A stretch of DNA of 64,000 bases, from contig NZ_SMAI01000010.1 in the NCBI RefSeq assembly GCF_004346185.1, forward strand, positions 124,001 through 188,000, given 5' to 3'. Position numbers and translations under genes: made by a program. Position 1 is the first letter of the stretch; every line of letters begins with the position of its first letter. Below the pieces are notes generated by a model. The model ran no database searches. It was not told the origin of the DNA and saw only the letters and a program-made list of their open reading frames with translations. Shown here piece by piece: positions 15,777 through 24,624 of the stretch. Source of the stretch: Aquabacter spiritensis (GTDB taxonomy: Bacteria > Pseudomonadota > Alphaproteobacteria > Rhizobiales > Xanthobacteraceae).

Positions 15777-16685
15777 ATGCTCTCAACTCGCCAACTGCGC
15801 TATTTCGAGGCCCTGGCCCGGCACCGTCATTTCGGCCGGGCGTCCGAGGAATGCGCCGTCACGCAGCCGGCTTTGTCGATGCAGATCCGCGACATGGAGG
15901 CCTATCTCGGCGCCGAGCTGGTCGAGCGTGGGCGCAGCGGTGTGCGGCTCACGGTCGCGGGCGAGGAAGCGGCGTCGCGCGCCCGGGCGGTGCTCGCCTC
16001 GATCGCCGATCTGGAGCGGGCGATCCGCGCCCGCGGGCGGCTGCTGGAAGGCCGGCTGCGGCTCGGCGTCATTCCCTCGGTGGCGCCCTATCTGCTGCCC
16101 CGCCTCCTGCCGGAGGTGAGCCGGGCGCATCCCGGCCTCGAACTCGCCTTGCGCGAGACCCAGACCGAGCAATTGGTGGCCGAACTCGCCAATGGCAGCC
16201 TCGATCTGCTGATCCTGAGCCTGCCCATCGAACATCCCGCGCTCGATTGCATCGCGCTGTTCGACGATGCGTTCCTCCTCGCTCTGCCGCAGCAAGGCGG
16301 GCCGCGCCCCGGCGCGCTCGCCTCGCCCGACCAGCTCGCGCCGGAGGACCTGCTTCTGCTCGAGGACGGCCATTGTTTCCGCGATCAGGCGCTGCAGGTG
16401 TGCGGGGCGATGGACCAGCGCCGCCTGCGCCGGTTCGGCGCGACCAGCCTGTCGACTTTGGTCCAGCTCGTCGCCAATGCCCAGGGCATCACCCTGCTGC
16501 CGGAAATGTTCGTGCATTCGGAGGGCGGCACCATTCCCCGGGTCCGGCTGATGCGGTTTCCCGACCCGCAGCCCAAGCGCACGATCGGCCTCGTCTGGCG
16601 CAGGACCCTGCCGTTCGCGGACGATATCGAGGCGTTCGGCGAGATGGTGCGGGCGTGCCGCCCCCGTGCCGCCGACATGGTGTAA
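15777..16685 (+). CDS. oxyR: Hydrogen peroxide-sensing regulator OxyR
   Basis: LysR-family activator of peroxide defence, 302 residues. The N-terminal HTH is CAVTQPALSMQIRDME. The effector domain carries the OxyR signature GHCFRDQALQVC with Cys200 and Cys209, matching Cys199 and Cys208 of the Escherichia coli protein, which form the peroxide-induced disulfide. This separates it from ordinary LysR regulators. It is divergent from katA, its expected target. The CinA-type gene begins 33 bp after its stop and may share its transcript. Confidence 0.95.
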   Translation: MLSTRQLRYFEALARHRHFGRASEECAVTQPALSMQIRDMEAYLGAELVERGRSGVRLTVAGEEAASRARAVLASIADLERAIRARGRLLEGRLRLGVIPSVAPYLLPRLLPEVSRAHPGLELALRETQTEQLVAELANGSLDLLILSLPIEHPALDCIALFDDAFLLALPQQGGPRPGALASPDQLAPEDLLLLEDGHCFRDQALQVCGAMDQRRLRRFGATSLSTLVQLVANAQGITLLPEMFVHSEGGTIPRVRLMRFPDPQPKRTIGLVWRRTLPFADDIEAFGEMVRACRPRAADMV

Positions 16686-16718
16686 CATCGTGCCGCCAAG
16701 AAGACGGAGGCAGCCCGC

Positions 16719-17195
16719 ATGGACAGTTTGCTACCGGTGGCGTCGGATCTCGGCGCGCGGCTGAAGGCGCGGGGCGAGACGGTGGCCGTGGTCGAATCCT
16801 CGGCCGGCGGGCTGATTTCGGCGGCGCTGCTGGTGCAGCCGGGGGCTTCGGCCTTCTATGTCGGCGGTGCCGTGTCCTACACCCGGGCCGCGCGCGAGGG
16901 GCTGCTCGGCATCACGCCGGAGGAGCTGGAGGGGCTGCGCGGGGCGAGCGAGCCCTATGCCCTGCTTCTGGCGCGGCGGCTGCGCGAGCGCCTCGGCGCG
17001 ACCTGGGGCCTCGCCGAGACCGGCGCCGCCGGCCCGTCCGGAAATCGTTACGGCGATGCGCCCGGCCATGGCTGCTTCGCCATTTCCGGTCCGATCGAAA
17101 TGACCCGCACCCTGGAGACCGGCTCGGCCGACCGGGCGCGGAACATGCGCGCCTTCGCCGACGCCGCGCTCCAATTGCTGCGCCAGTCGCTCTGA
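16719..17195 (+). CDS. CinA family protein (nicotinamide-nucleotide amidohydrolase type)
   Basis: Protein of 158 residues matching the stand-alone C-terminal CinA domain (PncC/YgaD type), which deamidates NMN to nicotinate mononucleotide in pyridine-nucleotide salvage. Visible blocks are VVESSAGGLISAALL, where the canonical form is ESCTGG, then SYTRAAREGLLGI and AETGAAGPSGNRYGDAPG. The catalytic Ser region is kept but Cys-Thr is replaced by Ser-Ala, so activity is likely but not certain. It follows oxyR by 33 bp. Confidence 0.85.
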   Translation: MDSLLPVASDLGARLKARGETVAVVESSAGGLISAALLVQPGASAFYVGGAVSYTRAAREGLLGITPEELEGLRGASEPYALLLARRLRERLGATWGLAETGAAGPSGNRYGDAPGHGCFAISGPIEMTRTLETGSADRARNMRAFADAALQLLRQSL

Positions 17196-17395
17196 CGGGT
17201 CGGCTGCGCGCGATCTCGCAAGGCGGCGCACGCCTTCGTCTTGCCACCCGTCCCGTTCGCGGCTAGAGCCGCAGTCTCAGGCGCCGGGCGACCCGCGAGG
17301 TCGGCTCCGCCAGGATTTTCGGCACGGGTGCGATGCCGCGCCGGTCGGGCGCAGCGTCCTGCGCGCGAGGTCGCCGCGACGACGGAAGGGACGCC

Positions 17396-18457
17396 ATGGC
17401 GCAGGACGGGCTCAATTATCGCGATGCGGGGGTCGATATCGATGCCGGCAACCGGCTCGTCGACCTCATCAAGCCACTGGTGAAGGCCACGCTGCGCCCC
17501 GGCGCGGACGCCGAAATCGGCGGCTTCGGCGGCATCTTCGATCTGAAGCGCGCCGGCTTTACCGATCCGCTCCTGGTCGCCACCACCGACGGCGTCGGCA
17601 CCAAGCTGAAAATCGCCATCGAGACCGGCGAGCACGACACGATCGGTATCGACCTCGTCGCCATGTGCGTCAACGACCTCGTGGTTCAGGGCGCCGAGCC
17701 GCTGTTCTTTCTCGATTATTTCGCCACCGGCCGGCTCTCGCCGGAAGTTGGCGCGCGGATCGTCGGCGGCATCGCCGCCGCCTGCCGCGAGGCCGGCTGC
17801 GCGCTGGTCGGCGGCGAGACGGCCGAGATGCCGGGCATGTACCAGGACGGCGACTACGATCTCGCCGGCTTCTCGGTGGGCGCGGTGGAGCGCGACCGGC
17901 TGCTGCCGCGGTCGGATGTCGCTGCAGGCGACGTGATCCTCGGCCTCGCCTCGTCGGGCGTGCATTCCAATGGCTATTCGCTGGTCCGCCGGGTGGCGGA
18001 GCGCGCCGGCCTGTCCTGGGCGGATCCCGCGCCCTTCGCGCCCGACCTTTCGCTCGGCACCGCTCTTTTGACGCCGACGCGGCTTTATGTGCGCAGCGTC
18101 CTCGGCGTGATCCGCGCCACCGGCGCGGTGAAGGCGCTCGCCCACATCACCGGCGGCGGCATCACGGAAAATCTCCCCCGCGTCCTGCCGAAGACGCTTC
18201 AGGCCCGAATCGACCTCGACACTCTCATCGTGCCCCCGGTGTTCCGCTGGCTGGCGTCAGCGGGCGGCGTCGCGCCGGAGGAGATGCTGCGCGCCTTCAA
18301 TTGTGGGATCGGCATGGCCGTCGTGGTGCCGGCGGAGGCCGCCGAACGGGTCGCCGACGCCTTCGCCCAGGCGGGCGAGACGGTGGTGCGGCTCGGTGCG
18401 GTCGAACCGGCCGAAGGCGGCCCTCGCGTGATCTATGCCGGCCGACTCGGCCTCTGA
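17396..18457 (+). CDS. purM: Phosphoribosylformylglycinamidine cyclo-ligase
   Basis: AIR synthetase, step 5 of de novo purine synthesis: converts FGAM with ATP to aminoimidazole ribotide. 353 residues, typical length. Conserved blocks include [54 protein letters not shown] (shown in parts), [11 protein letters not shown] and [16 protein letters not shown]. The ATG at 17396 follows GAAGGG and begins with the family-typical [12 protein letters not shown]. It is followed by purN 118 bp downstream, the standard alphaproteobacterial pair. The 200 bp upstream contains no obvious gene. Confidence 0.97.
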   Translation: MAQDGLNYRDAGVDIDAGNRLVDLIKPLVKATLRPGADAEIGGFGGIFDLKRAGFTDPLLVATTDGVGTKLKIAIETGEHDTIGIDLVAMCVNDLVVQGAEPLFFLDYFATGRLSPEVGARIVGGIAAACREAGCALVGGETAEMPGMYQDGDYDLAGFSVGAVERDRLLPRSDVAAGDVILGLASSGVHSNGYSLVRRVAERAGLSWADPAPFAPDLSLGTALLTPTRLYVRSVLGVIRATGAVKALAHITGGGITENLPRVLPKTLQARIDLDTLIVPPVFRWLASAGGVAPEEMLRAFNCGIGMAVVVPAEAAERVADAFAQAGETVVRLGAVEPAEGGPRVIYAGRLGL

Positions 18458-18492
18458 TCGCCGCCGGAACCCGCAAAAGCGTTGATTGTCGG

Positions 18493-18506
18493 CACAAGTC
18501 TTTGTG
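18493..18506. promoter_or_regulatory. Inverted repeat between purM and purN
   Basis: CACAA-GTCT-TTGTG is a perfect 5-bp dyad located between purM and purN, next to TTGATT. It may be an operator for a separate purN promoter; this is only inference. Confidence 0.3.
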
Positions 18507-18575
18507 TTCGCGGCGGAATGCGGTTTAGATGGGGAGACGCTGGTTGCGCGCATAGGTTGGGTCGGGCTGGGGCAT

Positions 18576-19223
18576 ATGAAAAAACGGACGGCGATCCTCA
18601 TTTCGGGGCGCGGATCGAACATGTCGGCGCTGATCAAAGCGGCGCAGGCGGCGGATTTCCCTGCCGAAATTTCTCTCGTGGTGTCGAATCGGCCGGACGC
18701 CGCCGGGCTCGCTGTGGCGAAGGCGGCGGGCATCCGGACCATGATCCACAATCATCGGGATTTCGCCGATCGGATCGCCTTCGACGCCTCGCTCGACGCC
18801 CATCTGCGGATCGAGAACATCGACATCATCTGCCTCGCAGGTTTCATGCGGCTGCTCACGCCCTGGCTGGTGGAGCGCTGGCGCAACCGCATGATCAACG
18901 TGCATCCCTCGCTGCTGCCGAGCTTTCCCGGCCTCGACACCCATGCGCGCGCGCTCGAAGCGGGGGTGCGGTTCCACGGCTGCACGGTGCATTTCGTGCG
19001 GCCGGAAATGGATAGCGGGCCGATCATCCTGCAGTCGGTCGTGCCGGTTCAGTTCGAAGACACGCCCGACATTCTCGCCGCCCGCGTGCTGCGGCAGGAG
19101 CATGCGCTCTATCCCGCCGCGCTCGGCCTCCTCGCCGGCGGGCGGCTGAGCATCGAGGCCGAACGGGTGCGGATCGAGGGCGCGCGGATGCCCGCCGAGA
19201 TCCTGGTCGCGCCCCGCTTCTGA
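18576..19223 (+). CDS. purN: Phosphoribosylglycinamide formyltransferase 1
   Basis: GAR transformylase, which uses 10-formyl-tetrahydrofolate to formylate GAR in purine synthesis. 215 residues. The start block KKRTAILISGRGSNMSALI is at the N-terminus, the catalytic region is INVHPSLLPSFPGLDTHARAL (Asn, His), and HFVRPEMDSGPIILQ holds the catalytic Asp. The ATG at 18576 starts directly at the family N-terminus; an in-frame upstream start would add 30 unlikely residues. It is downstream of purM. It ends 12 bp from the convergent oxidoreductase gene. Confidence 0.96.
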   Translation: MKKRTAILISGRGSNMSALIKAAQAADFPAEISLVVSNRPDAAGLAVAKAAGIRTMIHNHRDFADRIAFDASLDAHLRIENIDIICLAGFMRLLTPWLVERWRNRMINVHPSLLPSFPGLDTHARALEAGVRFHGCTVHFVRPEMDSGPIILQSVVPVQFEDTPDILAARVLRQEHALYPAALGLLAGGRLSIEAERVRIEGARMPAEILVAPRF

Positions 19224-19235
19224 CCCGCCTGCGCC

Positions 19236-21329
19236 TCAGACCGGGGCGGACACCTTCGTCAGCCGCACCCGGTTGTCGTGGAACGCCGCGCCGCCGACCG
19301 GCGCGACCGGATCGGCGCCGGTGAGGGTGTTGATCCCGCACCCGCCGGCATGCGCCCGGTTGGGCTTGATCTGCTCCGAGACGACCACCCCGCGCCGCAG
19401 GCCCTCGAACGGGCGCGCCTGGAGCAGGACCCGGCCGCGCGGATTCTCCACCGCCACCCAGTCGCCCGCGGCGAGACCGAGCGCCGCCGCGTCGTCGGGA
19501 TGGATCAGCAGCGACGGGGGGCCCTCGCGCTGCGCCGAGGTCGGCGTCTCCGTGAAGGTCGAGTTGAGGAAGTTCCGCGCCGGCGCGGTCACAAGCCGGA
19601 ACGGATGTTCCTCCGTCGCGGCCTCGATCACCGCCCAATGGTCCGGCAAGGACGGCATGTCGTCGACCGGTCCGAACTTGGCGGGGGCGGGATAGGCGAT
19701 GTTCGGCCAGTCCACCTTCAGCCGGAATCGCTTGTCCTTGTGGCCGAAGCCGGTGAGGAAATGCGCCGTGGCGAAGTCCGGCGCGACGTCCAGGAACCGC
19801 GCCTCTTCCAGCTCCGCGAGCGAGCCGCGGCCGGACTCCGCCAGCGTGCGGTCGATGATGGCGCGGGCCGAGAGGTGGAAGCCGGGATGTTCGGCGCCGA
19901 GCCGCGCTGCGAGTGCGCACACCACCTCATGGTTCGAGCGGCATTCGCCCGGCGGCTCGACCAGTTTGGGGCCGAGCAGGAGATGGGGATGCCCGCCGGC
20001 CTGATAGAGATCGTCATGCTCGGTAAACATCGTGGCCGGCAGGACGATGTCGGCCTGGCGCGCGGTCTCGGTAAGAAAATGCTCGTGCACCGCGACGAAC
20101 AGGTCCTCACGCGCGAAGCCGCGTTTGACCGCCGACTGGTCGGGGGCGACGCTGAGCGGATTGGTGTTCTGGATCAGCAGCGCGTCGACCGGCGGGCCGC
20201 CCCACAGGGCCTCCGCATCGCCGCACAGGATCGCGCCGATGCGCGACTGGTCGAGTTCGCGCACGGTGGGATCGCGCAGATCGAGGCCCTCGATCAGCGT
20301 CTTGCGCAGGCGGTAGAGGCCGGAGGTCGAATGGAACGCGCCGCCGCCCTCGTGCTGCCAGGCGCCGGACACCACCGGAATCGAGGCGACGGCGTGCATG
20401 TTGACCGCGCCGTTCCGGCTGCGGCTGAGGCCGTAGCCGATCCGGAAATAGCTGCGCGGCGTCGTGCCGACATGTGCGGCGAAGGCTTCGATCTCGTCCA
20501 CCCCGAGGCCGGTGATGGCGGAGGCCCAAATGGGGTCCCGGTCGCGCAGATGCGCCTCCAGCGCCTCCGCGTCGTTAGCGTAGCGCGCGAGATAGGCGCG
20601 GTCGGCGTGGCCGTCGCGGAACAGCACGTGCATCACCGCACAGGCGAGGGCGCCGTCGGTCCCGGGGCGCAGCAGGAGGGGAATGTCCGCCTGCTCCATG
20701 GTCGGCGTGCGGTAGACGTCGACGACCGCGATCTTGGCGCCGCGCTCCTTCCGCGCCCGAATGGCATGGGTCATCACATTGACCTGGGTCGAGACGGCAT
20801 TCGTGCCCCAAATGACGACGAGGTCCGAAGCCGCCATCTCGCGCGGATCGGCGCCGGTCAGCCGGCCGGTGCCGGCGAGATAGCCGCTCCAGGCTGGATT
20901 GACGCAGATGGAGGAGAAGAAGCGCGAATAGCGCTTGGCGTGGGTGAGCCGGTTGATGCCATCGCGCATCAGCAGGCCCATCGTGCCGGCATAAAAATAG
21001 GGCCAGACCGATTCCGGCCCGTGGCGCCGCGCGGCGGCGTCGAACGCCGCGGCGATGCGGTCGAGCGCGTCGTCCCAGGAGATCGGCGCGAACTGGCCCG
21101 AGCCCTTTGGCCCGGTCCGGACGAGCGGCTGCGTCAGCCGGTCGGGATGGTGCGCCCGCTCGGCATAGCGCGCGACCTTCGCGCAGATCACGCCCGCCGT
21201 ATAGGAATTGTCCGCGGCGCCCCGCACGCGGCCGATGCGGCCGTCCGCGCCCACTTCGACCTCCAGGGCGCAGGTGGAGGGGCAATCGTGCGGACAGGCC
21301 GAGGCGCGGATCGGGACGTGTTTGGTCAT
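19236..21329 (-). CDS. Molybdopterin-dependent oxidoreductase (DMSO reductase superfamily)
   Basis: Predicted molybdenum enzyme of 697 residues. The N-terminal ACPHDCPSTCALEV with a later ICAK supplies the four Cys of a 4Fe-4S cluster. SAPISWDDALD-type residues, the catalytic-domain block and the C-terminal molydopterin dinucleotide-binding domain (RLVTAPARNFLNSTF, VSEQIKPNRAHAGGCGINTLTG) follow. No twin-arginine signal is seen, so it probably acts in the cytosol. It resembles the BisC-like group often annotated as anaerobic dehydrogenases without known substrate. There is no electron-transfer subunit beside it. AAGGAGCCGCC precedes the ATG. Confidence 0.88.
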   Translation of the reverse strand: MTKHVPIRASACPHDCPSTCALEVEVGADGRIGRVRGAADNSYTAGVICAKVARYAERAHHPDRLTQPLVRTGPKGSGQFAPISWDDALDRIAAAFDAAARRHGPESVWPYFYAGTMGLLMRDGINRLTHAKRYSRFFSSICVNPAWSGYLAGTGRLTGADPREMAASDLVVIWGTNAVSTQVNVMTHAIRARKERGAKIAVVDVYRTPTMEQADIPLLLRPGTDGALACAVMHVLFRDGHADRAYLARYANDAEALEAHLRDRDPIWASAITGLGVDEIEAFAAHVGTTPRSYFRIGYGLSRSRNGAVNMHAVASIPVVSGAWQHEGGGAFHSTSGLYRLRKTLIEGLDLRDPTVRELDQSRIGAILCGDAEALWGGPPVDALLIQNTNPLSVAPDQSAVKRGFAREDLFVAVHEHFLTETARQADIVLPATMFTEHDDLYQAGGHPHLLLGPKLVEPPGECRSNHEVVCALAARLGAEHPGFHLSARAIIDRTLAESGRGSLAELEEARFLDVAPDFATAHFLTGFGHKDKRFRLKVDWPNIAYPAPAKFGPVDDMPSLPDHWAVIEAATEEHPFRLVTAPARNFLNSTFTETPTSAQREGPPSLLIHPDDAAALGLAAGDWVAVENPRGRVLLQARPFEGLRRGVVVSEQIKPNRAHAGGCGINTLTGADPVAPVGGAAFHDNRVRLTKVSAPV

Positions 21330-21365
21330 GGCGGCTCCTTGCCCCTTATAGAGCCGCATTCGACA

Positions 21366-21406
21366 AAATAAAAAAGCCGAACCGGGCAGGGCGCCCGGTC
21401 CGGCTT
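21366..21406 (-). terminator. Intrinsic terminator of the first TerC gene
   Basis: AAGCCG-A-ACCGGGC (21374-21387) pairs with GCCCGGT-C-CGGCTT (21393-21406), 13 bp with one mismatch. On the minus strand it is followed by TTTTTATTTT, placing the stop 60 bases after the TerC stop codon. Confidence 0.85.
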
Positions 21407-21412
21407 GTCGCC

Positions 21413-21447
21413 GCGGCCATGCCCGATCGGGGCATGGCCGCTTCTTT
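21413..21447 (+). terminator. 12-bp perfect hairpin with T-rich tail on the plus strand
   Basis: GCGGCCATGCCC (21413-21424) pairs perfectly with 21430-21441 around GATCG, followed on the plus strand by TTCTTT. No plus-strand gene lies nearby, so it may stop antisense transcription or be an mRNA-end stem for the minus-strand TerC transcript. Confidence 0.5.
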
Positions 21448-21464
21448 ACGCTTGGGGCGGGCCG

Positions 21465-22202
21465 TCACGCCTCCTGGTGGGCGCGATTCCGGCTGCGGAG
21501 GATGAGGCCGAGTCCGACCACGATGACCGCACCGATCACGCTCGCCACATAATGCGGCAGGGCGGCGGGCTTGATGCCGATGGGCGAGTCCGCGTCCGCC
21601 TGGACCAGCGCGGGGTCGAGACCTTGCATGTACTGCATGGAGATCACGTCGCCGACCACCATCTCGCCGGCGATCCAGCCGAGCAGGGCCGCGCCCGCCC
21701 AGATCATGATCGGGAAGCGGGTGAGCAGCGCCATGACCAGCTGCGAGCCGGCGATGATCAGCGGAATGGTCAGCAGCAGGCCGAAGATGAACAGTTCGGG
21801 ATGGCCGCGCGAGGCGGCGGCGATCGCGACCACATTGTCGAGGCTCATCACGGCGTCGGCGACGGCGATGGTGCGCACCGCCTTCCACAGGCTGTCCGAG
21901 GCTTCGACCTCATGCGCGTCCCCGGAATTGTCGGTGATCAGCTTGACCGCGATCCAGAGCAGCAGCAGGCCGCCCGCGACCTTCAGGAAGGGGACGCCCA
22001 GCAGATAGGAGACCACCAGAGCGAACAGGATGCGCAGGCCGACCGCCGCGCCGGCGCCCAGCAGGATGCCCCATTTGCGCTGCTTTTCCGGCAAGGAGCG
22101 GCAGGCGAGCGCGATGACCACCGCATTGTCGCCGGACAGGAGCAGATCGATCCAGATGATCTGCATCAGCGAGAGCCAGAATGTGGGAGAGTCGAAATCC
22201 AT
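21465..22202 (-). CDS. TerC family integral membrane protein (copy 1)
   Basis: Inner-membrane protein of 245 residues with about seven segments. The two family signatures are present: DLLLSGDNAVVIALACRSLP near residue 20 and DAVMSLDNVVAIAAASRGHPEL in the second half, the acidic and Asn residues being the likely metal-binding positions of the inverted repeat. TerC/Alx proteins are linked to manganese export and to metallation of exported proteins. A second TerC gene lies 141 bp upstream in the same direction, but each has its own terminator, so they seem to be separate units. No manganese riboswitch (yybP-ykoY) was recognised upstream. Confidence 0.9.
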   Translation of the reverse strand: MDFDSPTFWLSLMQIIWIDLLLSGDNAVVIALACRSLPEKQRKWGILLGAGAAVGLRILFALVVSYLLGVPFLKVAGGLLLLWIAVKLITDNSGDAHEVEASDSLWKAVRTIAVADAVMSLDNVVAIAAASRGHPELFIFGLLLTIPLIIAGSQLVMALLTRFPIMIWAGAALLGWIAGEMVVGDVISMQYMQGLDPALVQADADSPIGIKPAALPHYVASVIGAVIVVGLGLILRSRNRAHQEA

Positions 22203-22308
22203 CGCGATCCTCGTCTTTTTCGCGCTCTTTGGAAGGTATCGTCCGTATCGTAACGTAAATCGAACTATTCCGTTGCGTGATTACCTATGGGAAGTCGTGA
22301 CGCAAAGG

Positions 22309-22332
22309 AAAGGGGGCGAATTCGCCCCCTTT
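22309..22332 (-). terminator. Intrinsic terminator of the second TerC gene
   Basis: A perfect 24-base palindrome, AAAGGGGGCGAA with its complement, lies 12 bases after the stop of the upstream TerC gene. On the minus strand the G/C stem runs into TTTCCTTTG. Confidence 0.75.
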
Positions 22333-22343
22333 GGAACCAGAGA

Positions 22344-23039
22344 TCAGGCCTTGGAGTGCTTCGCTTTGCGGACGCGCCCGACGCCATAGGCGACGCCGAT
22401 GACCAGAAGCGCGCAGATCGCGGCGACCGGCAGATCGAGGTGATGCGCTGCCTCCTCGCCGCCGAGCCGCTCGATGACCGCGACGTCCGACACCAGCATC
22501 TCGCCGGCCACCCAGCCGAGGAGGGCGGCGCCGGCCCAGACCAGGAGCGGGAAGCGGTCGAGCAGCGACATGACCAAGGACGAGCCGGCCACGATCAGCG
22601 GGATCGAGATGGCGAGGCCGAGGACCAGAAGCAGCCAGTTGCCGTTCGCGACCGCGGCCACGGCGACGACATTGTCGAGGCTCATCACGATATCGGCGAC
22701 CGCCACCGTGCCGACCGCCTTCCACAGATTGTCGCTCGCTTCGACCGCGTCGTCGGCCTCTTCGCCCGGCAAAGCGAGATCGACCGCGATCCACATCAGG
22801 GCGAGCGAGCCCACCAGCTTCAGCCAGGGCAGAGCAAGCAAAGTCGCGACGATGCCGGTGAACAGGATGCGCAGCGCGACCGCCACGCCGGCGCCCATGA
22901 CGATGCCCCATTTGCGGGCCTTGTCGGGCAGCGACCGGCACGCCATGGCGATCACCACGGCATTGTCGCCGGAGAGCAGAATATTGATCCAGATGATTTG
23001 CAGCAGCGCGAACCAGAGCGCAGGGGAGTCAAACGACAT
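22344..23039 (-). CDS. TerC family integral membrane protein (copy 2)
   Basis: Inner-membrane protein of 231 residues, a paralogue of the next TerC gene downstream. Signatures are NILLSGDNAVVIAMACRSLP and DIVMSLDNVVAVAAVANGN. Length and segment pattern match the family. The C-terminal loop before the last segment (VIERLGGEEAAHHLD) differs strongly from copy 1, so the two may serve different partners or metals. It has its own terminator and a 199-bp upstream region shared with the end of ndk. Confidence 0.9.
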   Translation of the reverse strand: MSFDSPALWFALLQIIWINILLSGDNAVVIAMACRSLPDKARKWGIVMGAGVAVALRILFTGIVATLLALPWLKLVGSLALMWIAVDLALPGEEADDAVEASDNLWKAVGTVAVADIVMSLDNVVAVAAVANGNWLLLVLGLAISIPLIVAGSSLVMSLLDRFPLLVWAGAALLGWVAGEMLVSDVAVIERLGGEEAAHHLDLPVAAICALLVIGVAYGVGRVRKAKHSKA

Positions 23040-23165
23040 CGGTCCCTATCCTTGCACCACGATTTCCATCCCGGCATTCTGCGTCTGGTGCGCCGTATTA
23101 TGAATGCCTCGCGGAAGCTAATCGACGGCTCGGTGTCTCACAACCAAAACCGGACACGCCGCCGT

Positions 23166-23206
23166 GAAAAAAGATGCTGCGCCGCGGTCCTTTGGCACGG
23201 CGCAGC
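23166..23206 (-). terminator. Intrinsic terminator of ndk
   Basis: GCTGCGCCG (23176-23184) pairs perfectly over 9 bp with 23198-23206. On the minus strand it is followed by ATCTTTTTT (T run at 23167-23172), 33 bases beyond the ndk stop. Confidence 0.85.
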
Positions 23207-23238
23207 GCGTGATGCCGCCCGCGCCGTGCCGGAGTGCG

Positions 23239-23661
23239 TCAGCCGACGATTTCGTTGCCCGAAAAGAACTGGGCGATCTCGATCTTGGCGTTCTCGGCGC
23301 TGTCGGAGCCGTGCACCGAATTGGCCTCGATCGACTCGGCGAACAGCTTGCGGAGCGTGCCCTCGGCCGCATTGGCCGGGTTGGTCGCGCCCATGACTTC
23401 GCGATACGCGGCGACCGCATTCTCGCCTTCGAGCACCTGGACCACGACCGGGCCGGAGGTCATGAAGGCGACGAGGTCGCCGAAGAAGGGCCGCTCGCGG
23501 TGGACGCCGTAGAAGGCTTCGGCCTCGGCGCGGGTCATCGCGATCCGCTTCTGGGCCACGATGCGCAGACCGGCCTTCTCGATGACCGCGTTGACCGCGC
23601 CCGTCAGATTCCGGCGTGTCGCGTCGGGTTTGATGATCGAGAATGTGCGCTCGATCGCCAT
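23239..23661 (-). CDS. ndk: Nucleoside diphosphate kinase
   Basis: Cytosolic enzyme of 140 residues that transfers the gamma phosphate of ATP to nucleoside diphosphates. The start [21 protein letters not shown] is family-typical, so the ATG at 23661 is chosen over one 15 codons upstream. The phospho-His lies in [12 protein letters not shown], and [20 protein letters not shown] is conserved (given in part). It is a single gene with an intrinsic terminator, 121 bp after surE. Confidence 0.97.
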   Translation of the reverse strand: MAIERTFSIIKPDATRRNLTGAVNAVIEKAGLRIVAQKRIAMTRAEAEAFYGVHRERPFFGDLVAFMTSGPVVVQVLEGENAVAAYREVMGATNPANAAEGTLRKLFAESIEANSVHGSDSAENAKIEIAQFFSGNEIVG

Positions 23662-23782
23662 GCTCACCGTCCTGTAAATTTGGAGTGTGGGATGCCGCCG
23701 CGCCAACGCGGCCGCGCGGCTCCTTAGCAGCGATGGCCGGAGACGGCAAGGGAAGCGCCCATCGCCCGGCCTTGCCGGCTGG

Positions 23783-24556
23783 TCACGCCTTGGCCGCTTC
23801 CTCGAACACCTGCACCAGCCGGGTCATGAAGGGCTCGTCGGTCTGGTCGACGCGCAGCGGCGTCACCGAGATGCGTCCCTCATCCAGCGCGCGCAGGTCG
23901 GAGCCCGGAACGGTCGCGGAGATGCGCCGCTCGAAGGCGATCCAGAAATAAGGATTGTTGCGCCCGTCGCGCCGCGCCTCGATGCGCATCAGGTTCTGGT
24001 CGCGTTTGCCCTGGGCGGTGACGGCGATGCCCGCGACCTCCTGGGGCGGCCGGTCGGGGAAGTTCACATTGATGACGATGCCCTTGGGCACGCCTTCCTT
24101 CAAAAGGGTGCGCACGACGTCCGGCCCGTAGGTCTCGGCGGTGTCGTAGCTCGGCGCCTCGCGCGTCGTCGGCCCGAACGCCTGGGACAAGGCGACCGAG
24201 GGGATGCCGAGGATCGTGCCCTCGATCGCGCCCGCCACGGTGCCGGAATAGCTGACGTCCTCGGCGATGTTCTGGCCGCGATTGACGCCGGACAGGATCA
24301 GATCCGGCGGGGCGTCGAGGATGTGGCGCACCGCCATGATCACGCAATCGGTCGGCGTGCCCTTCACGGCGAAGCGGCGCGGCGCGATCTCGCGCAGCCG
24401 GAGCGGGTCCGAGAGCGACAGCGAATGCGCGACCCCCGATTGATCGAACTCGGGCGCAACGACCCAGACGTCGTCCGACAAAGCTTCGGCGATCCGGATG
24501 CAGGCGTCGAGGCCGGGGGAATGGATGCCGTCGTCGTTCGTCACCAGGATGCGCAT
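23783..24556 (-). CDS. surE: 5'/3'-nucleotidase SurE
   Basis: Metal-dependent phosphatase of 257 residues acting on nucleoside 5'- and 3'-monophosphates; in many bacteria it is a stationary-phase survival gene. The N-terminus [16 protein letters not shown] contains the metal-binding Asp pair and Asn; [23 protein letters not shown]-type residues ([16 protein letters not shown]) complete the site. It follows serS by 68 bp in the tat-serS-surE order typical of Alphaproteobacteria. A perfect palindrome CGGACGGGCGCCCGTCCG lies in the gap to serS. Confidence 0.95.
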   Translation of the reverse strand: MRILVTNDDGIHSPGLDACIRIAEALSDDVWVVAPEFDQSGVAHSLSLSDPLRLREIAPRRFAVKGTPTDCVIMAVRHILDAPPDLILSGVNRGQNIAEDVSYSGTVAGAIEGTILGIPSVALSQAFGPTTREAPSYDTAETYGPDVVRTLLKEGVPKGIVINVNFPDRPPQEVAGIAVTAQGKRDQNLMRIEARRDGRNNPYFWIAFERRISATVPGSDLRALDEGRISVTPLRVDQTDEPFMTRLVQVFEEAAKA

Positions 24557-24624
24557 GATCGGTCCTTCTGTCTGTCGCGCCGGACGGGCGCCCGTCCGGG
24601 GCGGGGAGGAACGGGCCGTGTGGC

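Noticed and set aside
15721-15780. Full four-box OxyR site ATAG-N7-CTAT-N7-ATAG-N7-CTAT
   Set aside because: Only the first ATAG is present at the correct spacing; the remaining boxes do not match, so only the dyad is reported.
14246-17266. 1006-codon plus-strand open frame over katA, oxyR and cinA
   Set aside because: It crosses three well-supported genes, two of them on the other frame or strand, and has no recognisable domain.
23040-23165. yybP-ykoY manganese riboswitch upstream of the TerC gene
   Set aside because: The conserved core of that riboswitch could not be found on the minus strand before either TerC gene.
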